DNA of 42,227 bases from the NCBI RefSeq assembly GCF_000159135.1, contig NZ_GG667522.1, positions 154,402-196,628 of the forward strand, given 5' to 3'. The position numbers and the translations under genes are program-made. Positions 1-8,175 of the stretch are shown here, piece by piece. Each line of letters begins with the position of its first letter. Position 1 is the stretch's first letter. The notes below the pieces were generated by a model. The model was given only the letters and a program-made list of their open reading frames with translations. It was not told the DNA's origin and made no database searches. The stretch comes from Corynebacterium striatum ATCC 6940 (GTDB lineage Bacteria; Actinomycetota; Actinomycetes; Mycobacteriales; Mycobacteriaceae).

Positions 1-237
1 TCAGCACACATCGTCATCTGTGACGAAGGCTCCGGCTTGGTCTACCGCGGCAGTTGGTCCAGCGGCCCAGCCGTTGGCACTGCCTCGGGAAGCGGCACCT
101 CCTACACCGCTACATTCAACAACGTCAGCCAGCTGCTGATTAATGGCAGCGAGTTCACAATCGTCCCAGACAGCACCTCTTCTGACTACAGCCAGCGAGA
201 CACCGGCCAGTTCAGCACCGTCTGGAGCGCCAACTAG
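1..237 (+). CDS. C-terminal end of an unidentified, probably exported protein (partial)
   Basis: An open frame runs from the first base of the window to a TAG at 235-237, giving 78 residues with no start inside it that needs to be the true one. The fragment is rich in Ser, Thr and Gly, has one Cys near its beginning, and ends FSTVWSAN. That composition suggests an extracytoplasmic beta-rich domain like those of the neighbouring envelope proteins, but I recognise no family. Its stop codon shares the palindrome CTAG at 234-237 with the stop of the convergent lipoprotein gene, so the two genes overlap by four bases. The strand choice rests on the exact fit to that stop; the opposite frame is also open but has unlikely composition. 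Confidence 0.6.
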   Translation, partial: SAHIVICDEGSGLVYRGSWSSGPAVGTASGSGTSYTATFNNVSQLLINGSEFTIVPDSTSSDYSQRDTGQFSTVWSAN

Positions 238-1163
238 CAAGCCGCTTTAGGCCACTTAACCTTTGCACCTGCGAATTCGGTGGCCAATGCACTGAGCATT
301 TGTTGCGCCGAGCCATAGGCGCCGCTTGGCGACGTCGCGTAAATAGCAACTGCAATCTTCTCGCCACTGAGCTCTACCGTGCCCATCTGCCGTGCTTCAT
401 AGGCGCCCGAAGTATCTGGGCCCCAACCGCCCTTAAAAGATGAATTATCGAGGCTGCCTAAGCCATAGCTTTGGGCAGGATCAGAGGCGGCCATAGCAGT
501 GAGCACTCCGCTACCCTGTGCGATACAACCCAACTGCCCCATAAAGCGCGCTTGATCAGCAACTGTCCATTGGGTCTGCCCGAAAGCGGAGAACCCCGGA
601 CGCGTAATCGTGGGCTGTACCTGTACGTCTAGCCCCGCTTCAGCCAGAACCGCGCTCGCAGCACTAGCTGCGGATTGTCCTCCACCAAGGGATTGCCAGA
701 TATTTTCTGCGGCCGCATTATCGGAATAGGTAATGGCCTGAGAAATCATCGAAGGATCTGCCGAACCAGCGCGCTCTGCGGCAATGGCCACCGGCACCTT
801 CGAGGTAGACCATGCGGCTCGCGGTTCAGAAATACCAGCGCTATAGACCTTGTCTTGACCAGCAACGGCAATTCCTGCGGTACCGCCGTACTTGCTTTCC
901 ACGTCTTGGACGATCTTCTGCAGTGCTTCCTGGACGTTCTCCCCCGCTGGAGCAGGAACTGGGTCCTTGTCAGACTGTCCATCATCGCCTTTAGCATCTG
1001 CATCGGGCACCATCGTCTGCCCGCTCAAAGTGGGGCGTGGGTCCACATCCGTGCTGGTAGTCATGCTCACTTCCGTTCTTTCCTCCACATCACCGATAGT
1101 GCAGGCGCTTGCGGTCAAAGCCACGCATAGAAGGCCTAGGCCGCACAGGTTCTTTTTCTTCAT
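234..1163 (-). CDS. Lipoprotein with class A beta-lactamase-like serine hydrolase domain
   Basis: The 309-residue product begins with a lipoprotein signal peptide (lysines, hydrophobic core, lipobox ending ASA-C at Cys21), so it should be anchored to the outer face of the membrane. Residues 25-75 are an acidic, low-complexity linker. The rest resembles the class A beta-lactamase/transpeptidase fold: an SxxK motif (Ser119-Thr-Ser-Lys122), an SDN motif (147-149) and a KGG motif (244-246) occur in the right order and spacing. These three motifs form the active site in the family. Whether it acts on beta-lactams, on peptidoglycan, or is non-enzymatic cannot be read from sequence. It lies downstream of another envelope protein on the same strand, 32 bases away, and may be cotranscribed with it. 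Confidence 0.8.
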   Translation of the reverse strand: MKKKNLCGLGLLCVALTASACTIGDVEERTEVSMTTSTDVDPRPTLSGQTMVPDADAKGDDGQSDKDPVPAPAGENVQEALQKIVQDVESKYGGTAGIAVAGQDKVYSAGISEPRAAWSTSKVPVAIAAERAGSADPSMISQAITYSDNAAAENIWQSLGGGQSAASAASAVLAEAGLDVQVQPTITRPGFSAFGQTQWTVADQARFMGQLGCIAQGSGVLTAMAASDPAQSYGLGSLDNSSFKGGWGPDTSGAYEARQMGTVELSGEKIAVAIYATSPSGAYGSAQQMLSALATEFAGAKVKWPKAAC

Positions 1164-1195
1164 CTAGTTGGGTCCTGTCTCTCTGCCGAAGCTGA

Positions 1196-1987
1196 TTAAA
1201 CGATGTACACAATGGCGTTGTTGCCGCCGGTGCAGGTGACATATTCGCCGTTGTCACGGCAATCCATCGTGTAGGTGATGCCAGTAACCGGGCTATATGC
1301 GGTGATGACCGCGTTATATTCCTTGGTAGATAGGTAATGCTCTACGTATGCACCGCGGACGGCGCGCGCGAACTCAGGAGAGGTCATCGTGGAATCACGG
1401 TAGACGTTGTTCAGGTCTCCGCCCGCAGCTCCAGACATAGCTGCCTCGTTTGCGGCCACCGCACCGGCCGGAAGCGAGGGATACGCTGGGCGTTTCGGAA
1501 CCTTGGCCGCTTCTTCGGTTGGTGGCGCCTCGGTGGTTGTTGCTGCAGAGGTTGTCAGCATCGGGCTGGTGTTCTTCTCATCGCTGCCGCTCTTAAGAAG
1601 GAAAAATGCCAAAGCAGCGCAGAGCGCGATGACGGCAAGCACAATGAGAGCAATGATTGCCCACCTCGTACCGCTCGACTGCTTTTCTTGGTACACCAGC
1701 GCCGCCTGGCTGTAATCCGCAGAACCATACTCAGGACCATACTGCTGACCGTATCCGCCTTGCGCATAGTACGGCGCGGAGTCACCAACAAATGGTGAAC
1801 CCATGTTGGACTGCCCGTATTGGCCGTTGTCCTGCGGCGGGTACCCCTGCTCTGAGTAGCCTTGCGGGAATTGCTGTTGTGGTTGATCCGCCGCGTTCTG
1901 CCCGTCTGACTGTATTGCCCAAGGGTTGGTATTGGGTGCTTCGTTTGCGCCTTGGTGGGGGCCAAAGCCATTGTTTTCGCCAGACAA
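1196..1987 (-). CDS. Single-pass membrane protein with Gln/Gly/Pro/Tyr-rich N-terminus
   Basis: The 263-residue product has a low-complexity hydrophilic N-terminus (residues 1-105, rich in Gln, Gly, Pro and Tyr), one transmembrane segment (about 109-131), a Thr/Pro-rich linker (140-170) and a C-terminal domain of about 90 residues. The C-terminal domain contains two cysteines (243 and 252) that could form a disulfide outside the cell. This layout, a disordered cytoplasmic arm plus a small exported domain, is common among uncharacterised actinobacterial envelope proteins. It is divergent from a similar but shorter gene at 2223. I do not recognise a specific family and assign no function. Confidence 0.75.
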   Translation of the reverse strand: MSGENNGFGPHQGANEAPNTNPWAIQSDGQNAADQPQQQFPQGYSEQGYPPQDNGQYGQSNMGSPFVGDSAPYYAQGGYGQQYGPEYGSADYSQAALVYQEKQSSGTRWAIIALIVLAVIALCAALAFFLLKSGSDEKNTSPMLTTSAATTTEAPPTEEAAKVPKRPAYPSLPAGAVAANEAAMSGAAGGDLNNVYRDSTMTSPEFARAVRGAYVEHYLSTKEYNAVITAYSPVTGITYTMDCRDNGEYVTCTGGNNAIVYIV

Positions 1988-2222
1988 AACGGTCTCCTCT
2001 ATGCAGGGATACGGTAATTACTTAGATTTCTGATTATGACACACGCGTGCCCTTCGACCAGCTAATTTTTGTGCCGAACTCCCCCGAAGTAGGCGGATCT
2101 GGGGAAATTTCCTTGGCAGTAGGTGAAGTACCCAAATCTTCGGTTACATTGTCACTATTGCTATCACTGCTTATGTGATTCGCCACCGTCTTTGTTGAGG
2201 AAAGGCCGTTTTAGAAATCCCT

Positions 2223-2612
2223 ATGACGAACTATCCAGGTTTCGGCTCGCAGCCTAATAACTCGCGTCCTAATTCATCGCCCCAGTTTGGCTACCCACAG
2301 TTTTCTGCGCCACAATCATCGCCACAATTTGGTTCCGGATCTTTTGCCCCCGGTACAAACCCCACGCACCCACCATCGGCTACGCAACCTAATAACTTCG
2401 GCGCGCAAATGCCAGCGCACAACGGCAAAGGATTGATTAGCGGCGCAATCATAGGTCTGATTGCCGCCTTCCTCTTCCTCTCCATTGTCTTAGGCGCCGC
2501 GGCATATTTTCTGCTGTCAAAAGACACTCCAGAAGCCCCAGCAGACACGGTGTCGACGCCAACCTCAACTGCGCCAACGACCATGAGCGACGTTCCATCC
2601 GAAAACGTCTAA
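2223..2612 (+). CDS. Small single-pass membrane protein with Pro/Ser/Gln-rich N-terminus
   Basis: The 129-residue product repeats the plan of the divergent neighbour at 1196-1987: an N-terminal disordered arm with recurring PQF and SPQFG motifs, one transmembrane segment at roughly residues 74-98, and a short Thr/Pro-rich exported tail. There is no folded C-terminal domain, so it may be a truncated paralogue or a small protein in its own right. A purine-rich GAGGAAAGG lies about 18 bases before the ATG, farther than ideal. A hairpin at 2613-2645 directly follows the stop. No function can be inferred. Confidence 0.65.
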   Translation: MTNYPGFGSQPNNSRPNSSPQFGYPQFSAPQSSPQFGSGSFAPGTNPTHPPSATQPNNFGAQMPAHNGKGLISGAIIGLIAAFLFLSIVLGAAAYFLLSKDTPEAPADTVSTPTSTAPTTMSDVPSENV

Positions 2613-2645
2613 AGGGGCCCAGCAACCATAAACTGCCCGGCCCCT
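2613..2645 (+). terminator. Hairpin directly after the small membrane protein gene
   Basis: AGGGGCC at 2613-2619 pairs perfectly with GGCCCCT at 2639-2645 across a 19-base loop. It begins immediately after the TAA at 2610-2612. No U-tract follows, so its strength as an intrinsic terminator is uncertain. Confidence 0.5.
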
Positions 2646-2647
2646 CA

Positions 2648-2678
2648 GCTAATTAGCGCTGCGCCTAATTAGCGGCGC
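2648..2678. repeat. Two TAATTAG-centred palindromes
   Basis: GCTAATTAGC at 2648-2657 is a perfect 10-bp palindrome. A second copy of CTAATTAGCG lies inside a hairpin with arms GCGCC (2661-2665) and GGCGC (2674-2678). A related third element, the hairpin at 2682-2709, carries TAATT/AATTA arms. All three sit between the convergent ends of the 2223 gene and purH. Confidence 0.6.
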
Positions 2679-2681
2679 AAC

Positions 2682-2709
2682 CTACTAATTCGCGATAGCG
2701 AATTAGTGG
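2682..2709. terminator. Perfect 10-bp hairpin overlapping the purH stop codon
   Basis: ACTAATTCGC (2684-2693) and GCGAATTAGT (2698-2707) form a perfect stem with a GATA loop, extendable by two further pairs including one G-U. The stem contains the purH stop codon (2703-2705). In the purH direction the sequence beyond it holds the two further palindromes, so the cluster plausibly terminates transcription from both sides. Confidence 0.55.
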
Positions 2710-4241
2710 AAGAAGTGACGGGTACCGGTGAGGTACATCGTTACGCCAGCCTTCTTAGCGGCCTCGATGACTTCTTCGTCACGGATGGAACCGCCTGGCT
2801 GCACAACAGCCTTGACACCAGCGTTGAGGAGAACCTCCAGGCCATCTGCGAACGGAAAGAATGCGTCGGAGGCGGCAAACGAGCCGCGTGCGCGCTCGGC
2901 GCCATCCTCGGCTAGGGCGTTAGCGCGCTCGACGGCGAGCTTGGCGGAGTCAACGCGGTTGACCTGGCCCATGCCCACGCCCACGGAGGCGTTGTTCTTG
3001 GACAGCAGGATGGCGTTGGACTTCACAGAGCGGACGGAGCGCCATGCGAACTCAAGCTCAGCGAGGTCAGCGTCGTTGAGCGGCTCGCCGCAGGCCAGCG
3101 TCCAGTTCTCCGGATTATCGCCCTCGGCCTGGTAAGTATCCGGCTCCTGGCACAGAACGCCGCCGGAGATGTGCTTGATTTCCTCTGCTGGAGCCTCGTG
3201 CTCGGCAACGAGGATGCGGAGGTTCTTCTTCTCCTTAAGGATATCCACGGCGCTATCCTCGTAGGACGGAGCGACGATAACCTCGGTGAAGATGTCCTTG
3301 ACCTGCTTGGCCATCTCGACAGAGACCTCGCGGTTGACGGCGATGACGCCGCCGAATGCGGAGAGCGGGTCGCACGCATGCGCGGCGCGGTGTGCCGCAG
3401 CGATGGACTCATCAGACACGGCGATACCGCACGGGTTGGCGTGCTTGATGATGGCAACACACGGACGCTCATGATCCCAGGCGGCGCGCCACGCGGCGTC
3501 AGCATCCTGGTAGTTGTTGTAGGACATCTCCTTGCCGTTCAGTTGCTGCGCGTTAGCCAGGCCCTTACCGGAGCCATCGCGGGTAACGGTGGCCTTTTGG
3601 TGGGAGTTCTCGCCGTAGCGCAGCGTCGTGGTGGCGCCGCCCTCGGTGAGCTGGTCCACGAACCATGCGGAGACGGCCGCGTCGTAGTCAGCGGTATGCA
3701 GGAAGGCGTCGCGAGCAAGAGCGCGGCGCTCCTCGAGGGAGAAGCCACCGTTCTTGGCAGCTTCAGCGACGTCGCCGTAACGAGCCGGGTCCACAACGAT
3801 GGCCACGGATGGGTGGTTCTTCGCAGCAGCGCGGACCATGGATGGGCCTCCGATGTCGATCTGCTCAACGCAACCATCGAAGTCAGCGCCGGAGGCAACG
3901 GTCTCACGGAATGGGTACAGGTTTACAACAACCAACTGGAAAGCCTCGACGCCCAGCTCCTCGAGCTGCGCGAGGTGATCCGACTTGCGGGTATCAGCCA
4001 GGATTCCAGCGTGGACCTTCGGGTGCAGCGTCTTCACGCGGCCTTCGAGGCACTCTGGGAAGCCGGTGAGCTTCTCCACTGGGGTGACGTTGATGCCAAG
4101 GTCTGCGATCTTGGCAGCGGTGGAACCGGTGGAAACAATCTCAACGCCAGCTGCGTCGAGGGAACGAGCAAGGTCCTCGAGTCCGGTCTTGTCGTAGACG
4201 CTGATCAGGGCGCGCTTGATTTGCTTACGGTCATCGCTCAT
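2703..4241 (-). CDS. purH: Bifunctional AICAR transformylase / IMP cyclohydrolase
   Basis: The 512-residue product has the usual length of PurH, which catalyses the last two steps of IMP synthesis: formylation of AICAR, then ring closure. The N-terminal cyclohydrolase (MGS-like) domain begins [16 protein letters not shown] and includes [15 protein letters not shown]. The C-terminal transformylase domain includes RYGENSHQ, the KHANPCG motif and the closing [12 protein letters not shown], ending in RHFFH. The gene follows purN by 27 bases on the same strand, so both steps that use 10-formyl-THF in this pathway are coexpressed. Its stop lies within a perfect hairpin. Confidence 0.97.
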   Translation of the reverse strand: MSDDRKQIKRALISVYDKTGLEDLARSLDAAGVEIVSTGSTAAKIADLGINVTPVEKLTGFPECLEGRVKTLHPKVHAGILADTRKSDHLAQLEELGVEAFQLVVVNLYPFRETVASGADFDGCVEQIDIGGPSMVRAAAKNHPSVAIVVDPARYGDVAEAAKNGGFSLEERRALARDAFLHTADYDAAVSAWFVDQLTEGGATTTLRYGENSHQKATVTRDGSGKGLANAQQLNGKEMSYNNYQDADAAWRAAWDHERPCVAIIKHANPCGIAVSDESIAAAHRAAHACDPLSAFGGVIAVNREVSVEMAKQVKDIFTEVIVAPSYEDSAVDILKEKKNLRILVAEHEAPAEEIKHISGGVLCQEPDTYQAEGDNPENWTLACGEPLNDADLAELEFAWRSVRSVKSNAILLSKNNASVGVGMGQVNRVDSAKLAVERANALAEDGAERARGSFAASDAFFPFADGLEVLLNAGVKAVVQPGGSIRDEEVIEAAKKAGVTMYLTGTRHFFH

Positions 4242-4268
4242 AGTGCGGAGAAAGCCTTCCTAAAAGTT

Positions 4269-4898
4269 TTAGAGCTGAATCGAAATGGTTTTGTCGGATT
4301 CCTGGGAAACCTGGGCGGAACGCAGGACCTTAACAATGAGTTGGCGTTCGACCACCTTGATGCGTTCGTGCAGGCTGGCCTCATCATCGTCAGCGCGGAC
4401 CGCTACGGGTTCCTGCGCGATGATGCGACCGGTGTCTACGCCGGCATCGACAAAGTGGACGGTGGAACCTGTGACCTTCACTCCGTATGCCAATGCGTCG
4501 CGGACGCCGTGGGCGCCCTTGAAGGATGGCAACAGTGCTGGGTGGGTGTTGATGGTGCGACCCTCAAAGCGGGACAGGAAGTCTGCGCCCAGGATCTTCA
4601 TGAAACCAGCTGAAACAACAATGTCTGGTTGCGCAGCATCCACTGCGGCAACCAGACGCTTATTCCATTCGGCGCGGTCTTGGCCCATCTCCACTACTTC
4701 TGCGGCAATGCCTGCGGCTTGGGCGCGCTCGATTCCCTGGCAAAGCACGTCAGCGACGACCTTGACCACACGATAGTTCTCATCCTGTGCATCGATGATG
4801 GCTTGCAGGAGTGAGCCGGTTCCGGAAACCAGAACCACGATTTCATTCGGACGGGAGTTACGGGCGTTTTCACCTTGTGGCTGATGCTGTGAAGTCAC
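4269..4898 (-). CDS. purN: Phosphoribosylglycinamide formyltransferase
   Basis: The 209-residue product matches the 10-formyl-THF-dependent GAR transformylase, the third step of purine synthesis. It shows the N-terminal VVLVSGTGSLLQAI loop, the catalytic stretch INTHPALLPSFKGAHG with its Asn and His, and the downstream Asp in VDAGVDTGRII. It has a hydrophilic N-terminal extension of about 18 residues. It sits between perM and purH, an order I recall from both mycobacteria and corynebacteria. Only 10 bases separate it from the restored stop codon of perM at 4909-4911, which supports a perM-purN-purH transcript. Confidence 0.95.
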   Translation of the reverse strand: MTSQHQPQGENARNSRPNEIVVLVSGTGSLLQAIIDAQDENYRVVKVVADVLCQGIERAQAAGIAAEVVEMGQDRAEWNKRLVAAVDAAQPDIVVSAGFMKILGADFLSRFEGRTINTHPALLPSFKGAHGVRDALAYGVKVTGSTVHFVDAGVDTGRIIAQEPVAVRADDDEASLHERIKVVERQLIVKVLRSAQVSQESDKTISIQL

Positions 4899-4908
4899 GG
4901 CACTTAGC

Positions 4909-5076
4909 CTAGTCCTTTGACCCCTTTTGCGGGAATTCTTCGACGATTTCTCCCTCCACTACTTCAAGATCTTCCTCTACGGCTTCGGCGCCTTCCTTGC
5001 TTACGCCCACGTCGCCCTGGGCTTGGTTCGACTGCTCGTCTGCCGGCTCCTCCGCAGCCTCTTCCACAGGTTCCCC
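4909..5076 (-). other. Out-of-frame acidic tail of the PerM-like gene
   Basis: Read on the minus strand one frame away from the main perM frame, this segment encodes an acidic tail (EPVEEAAEEPADEQ, then VVEGEIVEEFPQKGSKD) that stops at TAG 4909-4911. It continues the acidic character of the in-frame tail, whereas the main frame abruptly becomes Arg-rich before stopping at 5001. It is best explained as the original end of perM, separated by a one-base loss in the C4 run at 5073-5076. Confidence 0.65.
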
Positions 5077-6659
5077 GCAGCCTCTTCAGTCTCCGAGGAG
5101 GGAGCTCCCGCTTCGCCAACCGCGCTTTCCTCTATATCTTCTGTTTCTTCAGCATCGTCAGCACCTTCGGCTTTCCCTGCATCACCGGTATCACTGGCAT
5201 CAGATTCCTCTATCTCTGCGTCCACTACGTCCGCATTCACGACGTCGTCGGGCGCTGCACTGGCCGCAGCTTCAGCCCCAGCGTCAGCCCCAGCGTCGAC
5301 CCCAGTGGTGTCACCATCAGTCAGGGCCGCTTCCCCTGCAGCCTCTTCTGCTTCATCAGCAGCTGCGGCTGCAGAAGCAGAAGCGCTGCGGGAAGCATGC
5401 CATGCGCCGATCGCAAAGGCACAAGCAAAGGCGAACGCAATGGCCGCGAACCACAGTGCCACCAGCCCGGTAGTGGACCAGATGTTCAGACCGGTCGCAC
5501 CATATGTACCGAGGGTGCCAGTCACAAAGTAGCTTGCAATCAGAGTAAAGAGAGCAACGAACACAGTCGCTGCAGCCGCGAAAGCAAAGCTCACGTGACG
5601 GCGTGCCCGCCAGACCACCACAATGGCCGCACAGATGGGCAGCGCCAACAAGCCGATTGCCCACGAGGACACAGCCCCCGGAACCACGCCGACGATAGGC
5701 AGCGGTGGCAAAGGCACCATGTGGATACTAAACAAGCTCACGCTGCTCTCAGGGCCAAACTGGAATTCGGAGCCAGCAAGGACGCCACTAGTCCCCACGA
5801 TCGCATTGGGCAAGTAAAGCAGGCTCAGGCAATACAGAAGGAACGTTCCCACACCGTCGATTGCCGGGTAAGAATCCATCAACTGCCCTTGGCGGGACCA
5901 ACCCACGATCCCCACGATGACAAAAACTAACGCGGCGACCGCACTTAGCGCGCCAAGGTAACGCAGGGCGGTAACCGCGGCGTCGACAAGCATGCGCGGA
6001 AAACCGAATCGCTTCGCCAGCGCCTTCCACAAGCGTGGGCCCATGCCGCCCGCCAAGGCCACAAGGTGTAGCAGCAACATGCGTGGCAGAACGGCGAAGA
6101 AGTTCGGCGGGGAAACGTCATAAACCTTGCCCGCGTCCCACAGCATCAGCCACGCGATGATCGTCAGAACCAATGGGACCGCCACCACGCACGCCAGCAG
6201 CACAAGGAGATCGTTGATGCTCACCTTGTGCTTGATGGCCTGGCGCACCCTATGCCCCACCACAAAAGCGAGAAGCCCCGCGGGCAGCAAAGGCATGACA
6301 GAGAGCTCAATGCCTCCTGCCGATACAGGCGCGAGATTAAAGACCATCAACGATTCCGCGACGATGGTGGGCAGCCACGCCAGCGGCGAGCTGGTCAACA
6401 ACAACGCAGCCAGTGTTACCGAAAGCACGATGAGGACAACGACAACATTGGGGATAGCCACGGTCCAGAGCATGCGGCGAATGCGCCCGGCCATCGTGGT
6501 CGGCGCAGTGGCGCGGCGCGCTCGTGCCTGCGAGCCGACCTTGCTGGCAACGCGCGCAGCGGATTTAGAGCTAGCGGTTCCACCCCGCCCGCGCACTTGC
6601 GCGCGCGAGCGGGAGGCCGACCGCGTTTGAGGGCTGGTGTTTTTGTTCATCGGCTCCAC
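5001..6659 (-). CDS. perM: PerM-like polytopic membrane protein (DUF6350), tail frameshifted
   Basis: As read, the product has 552 residues: a basic Arg/Ser/Ala-rich N-terminus (1-60), then eight or more hydrophobic segments (about 65-435), then a long acidic Asp/Glu/Ala-rich tail. The size, topology and position directly upstream of purN fit the DUF6350 family that includes mycobacterial PerM, a divisome-associated membrane protein; the specific role here is inference. The last 24 or so residues change to a basic sequence (NLWKRLRRSRQ...), while the neighbouring frame continues the acidic tail to a stop at 4909. One extra base in the C4 run at 5073-5076 would restore about 583 residues. Membrane segments are unaffected by the break. 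Confidence 0.85.
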   Translation of the reverse strand: MEPMNKNTSPQTRSASRSRAQVRGRGGTASSKSAARVASKVGSQARARRATAPTTMAGRIRRMLWTVAIPNVVVVLIVLSVTLAALLLTSSPLAWLPTIVAESLMVFNLAPVSAGGIELSVMPLLPAGLLAFVVGHRVRQAIKHKVSINDLLVLLACVVAVPLVLTIIAWLMLWDAGKVYDVSPPNFFAVLPRMLLLHLVALAGGMGPRLWKALAKRFGFPRMLVDAAVTALRYLGALSAVAALVFVIVGIVGWSRQGQLMDSYPAIDGVGTFLLYCLSLLYLPNAIVGTSGVLAGSEFQFGPESSVSLFSIHMVPLPPLPIVGVVPGAVSSWAIGLLALPICAAIVVVWRARRHVSFAFAAAATVFVALFTLIASYFVTGTLGTYGATGLNIWSTTGLVALWFAAIAFAFACAFAIGAWHASRSASASAAAAADEAEEAAGEAALTDGDTTGVDAGADAGAEAAASAAPDDVVNADVVDAEIEESDASDTGDAGKAEGADDAEETEDIEESAVGEAGAPSSETEEAAGNLWKRLRRSRQTSSRTKPRATWA

Positions 6660-6964
6660 TTTGCCACGGCACCAGGCGGTTATAAGGTTGGCACGACGAC
6701 AAGGTACGCAAATCCTTTAACCCTCTACAAGAAGGCAGCGCTTTCGCCTGGTTTTAAGACGCCAAAACTCTCATGAAAATCATGAGATGCGCAATAGGCC
6801 TATATATAAGGAAAGGAAAGAAGAGACACACAGTGTGACTCTTCCAAGTGACGATTTATTTCCACCCCCGACAAATAGCAGCTGATGGAGCCAAATGTGA
6901 TCCAAAATTTTTCTGCTATTTCCTGCGAATTTCACCGACTTTCCCGAAAAATCCAAAGAACGGG

Positions 6965-6993
6965 TTGCTGTTACTTTTTCGAGACGCTACTCT
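6965..6993 (+). promoter_or_regulatory. Candidate promoter of the first M23 peptidase gene
   Basis: TTGCTG (6965-6970) and TACTCT (6988-6993) are separated by exactly 17 bases and fit a housekeeping sigma factor. Transcription would begin near 7000, leaving a leader of about 120 bases before the ATG at 7120. The same arrangement is found before the second M23 gene. Confidence 0.5.
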
Positions 6994-7012
6994 TACATCT
7001 CGTTGGTAACAG
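6968..7012. repeat. Nested inverted repeat over the M23 promoter and start site
   Basis: CTGTTAC (6968-6974) is the exact inverse of GTAACAG (7006-7012), and inside it CGAGA (6980-6984) is the inverse of TCTCG (6998-7002). The element straddles the candidate -10 box and start site, so it could be an operator or a structured 5' end. Confidence 0.45.
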
Positions 7013-7119
7013 GAAGGTCACAATCGCATAACCAACCTCCCAAAGCTGTAACGCGAAACTTTGACTGATTTTATTGCGGGTGCGATTGGGTGATTGTGAA
7101 GATAATGGAAGAAGAATTC
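6997..7119 (+). promoter_or_regulatory. Leader of the first M23 gene with shared ATCTCGTTG element
   Basis: The leader begins with ATCTCGTTG (6997-7005), identical to 12463-12471 before the second M23 gene and at nearly the same distance from the -10 box. Further along, CAATCGC near 7021 can pair with GCGATTG near 7082. The stretch 6660-6964 upstream is A/T-rich and holds no gene I can support. Confidence 0.4.
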
Positions 7120-7890
7120 ATGCGAAGCAAGACTCAGCGGAGCGCAGGCCGTCACCGCAAGATCACCACCTCGCAGACGGCGAAGGGTCGCCTAGCCCTG
7201 GTGACCATCGCTGCAGGAGCAGTGTCCACCGCAGGCGTTGGTGGCGCAGCAGCTGCAAACCTTCAGGCAGAAGATGCTGGCACCAAGGCACAGACTGTTG
7301 ACTACAACTTGGCTAACGAGTCTGACGCCCTCGAGAACGTTCAGAACGGTGCCAAAGCGGCAGCTGATGCCGTGGCAGCCGCTACCCCACAGATCCTCGC
7401 TGTAGCTGAGGCTAAACCGGTCACTGACCTCACCGAGCAGCTCAACAAGGCAATTCAGGCTTCCGAGGCTCGCACCGCCGCTGACGAGGCTTCTCGCGCT
7501 CCGTCCGTAGCCCGCCCAGCAGAAGGCGCTTTCACCTCCGGCTTCGGCCCACGTTGGGGCTCTTTCCACTCTGGCATCGACATCGCTAACGCTGTCGGTA
7601 CCCCAATCCTCGCCGCTATGGACGGCACCGTCATCGATTCCGGCCCAGCTTCCGGCTACGGCCAGTGGATCCGCATTCAGCACGACGATGGCTCCATGAC
7701 CGTTTACGGCCACATGCAGACCCTCGACGTTGCTGTTGGTGAGCGCGTCCACGCTGGCCAGAAGATCGCCGGCATGGGCTCCCTCGGTTTCTCCACCGGT
7801 TCCCACCTGCACTTCGAAATCCACCCTGCAGGCCAGGGCGCAGTTGACCCAATCTCTTGGTTCGCTGAGCGCGGCATCGTTATCTCCTAA
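7120..7890 (+). CDS. Secreted M23-family peptidoglycan endopeptidase (first copy)
   Basis: I chose the ATG at 7120 because GGAAGAAGA lies just before it; an upstream in-frame ATG at 7105 and a GTG at 7090 lack such a site. The 256-residue product has a basic N-terminus, a hydrophobic stretch (about 24-47) acting as signal peptide or anchor, a mainly helical Ala/Glu-rich linker (60-130) and a C-terminal M23 LytM domain (136-256). Zinc ligands of the family are visible as His150 and Asp154 in HSGID and His231 in HLHFE, with His198 in YGHM. M23 enzymes cut peptide cross-links in peptidoglycan. A strong terminator follows at 7945. A close paralogue lies at 12595. Confidence 0.92.
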   Translation: MRSKTQRSAGRHRKITTSQTAKGRLALVTIAAGAVSTAGVGGAAAANLQAEDAGTKAQTVDYNLANESDALENVQNGAKAAADAVAAATPQILAVAEAKPVTDLTEQLNKAIQASEARTAADEASRAPSVARPAEGAFTSGFGPRWGSFHSGIDIANAVGTPILAAMDGTVIDSGPASGYGQWIRIQHDDGSMTVYGHMQTLDVAVGERVHAGQKIAGMGSLGFSTGSHLHFEIHPAGQGAVDPISWFAERGIVIS

Positions 7891-7944
7891 GACCGCTCAA
7901 GCCCCCAAAGTTTCTTCTTTTCCCACCCCTTCCCTTAATCTCGC

Positions 7945-7980
7945 AATGGCAATGAGGCACTTAGCTTCATTGCCATTTTT
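7945..7980 (+). terminator. Intrinsic terminator after the first M23 gene
   Basis: AATGGCAATGA (7945-7955) pairs with TCATTGCCATT (7967-7977). With one G-U pair the stem extends to 14 bp around a five-base loop, and it runs into a T-tract (7976-7980). This separates the peptidase from the PadR-ABC genes. From here to 8170 I see no gene. Confidence 0.85.
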
Positions 7981-8175
7981 AAGCTTTCAGCCGCTTTCTT
8001 TGCCTTTTCTCTGCCATGAAATAGATCTCTTTTAGAGAATGTCTTTCAACTACAGCGAAATACTTGGAAAAAGCCCCCTTCCACCCTCATTTCAAAAATT
8101 CTGAAACCCGAGTTTGTGGGATCGTCCCCAAACGGAGACCGCTACCCTAATGATTGCCCCAAGAAGGCCGGACCA

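Noticed and set aside
3171..4613. Long plus-strand open frame over purH and purN
   Set aside because: It is the antisense shadow of two clearly conserved genes.
4927..5532. Plus-strand Ser/Ala-rich open frame opposite the perM tail
   Set aside because: It is the reverse of the Asp/Glu/Ala-rich perM tail and has no ribosome-binding site.
6997..7119. c-di-AMP (ydaO) riboswitch in the M23 leaders
   Set aside because: Actinobacterial cell-wall hydrolase genes often have one, but I do not see the conserved ydaO sequence blocks in either leader.
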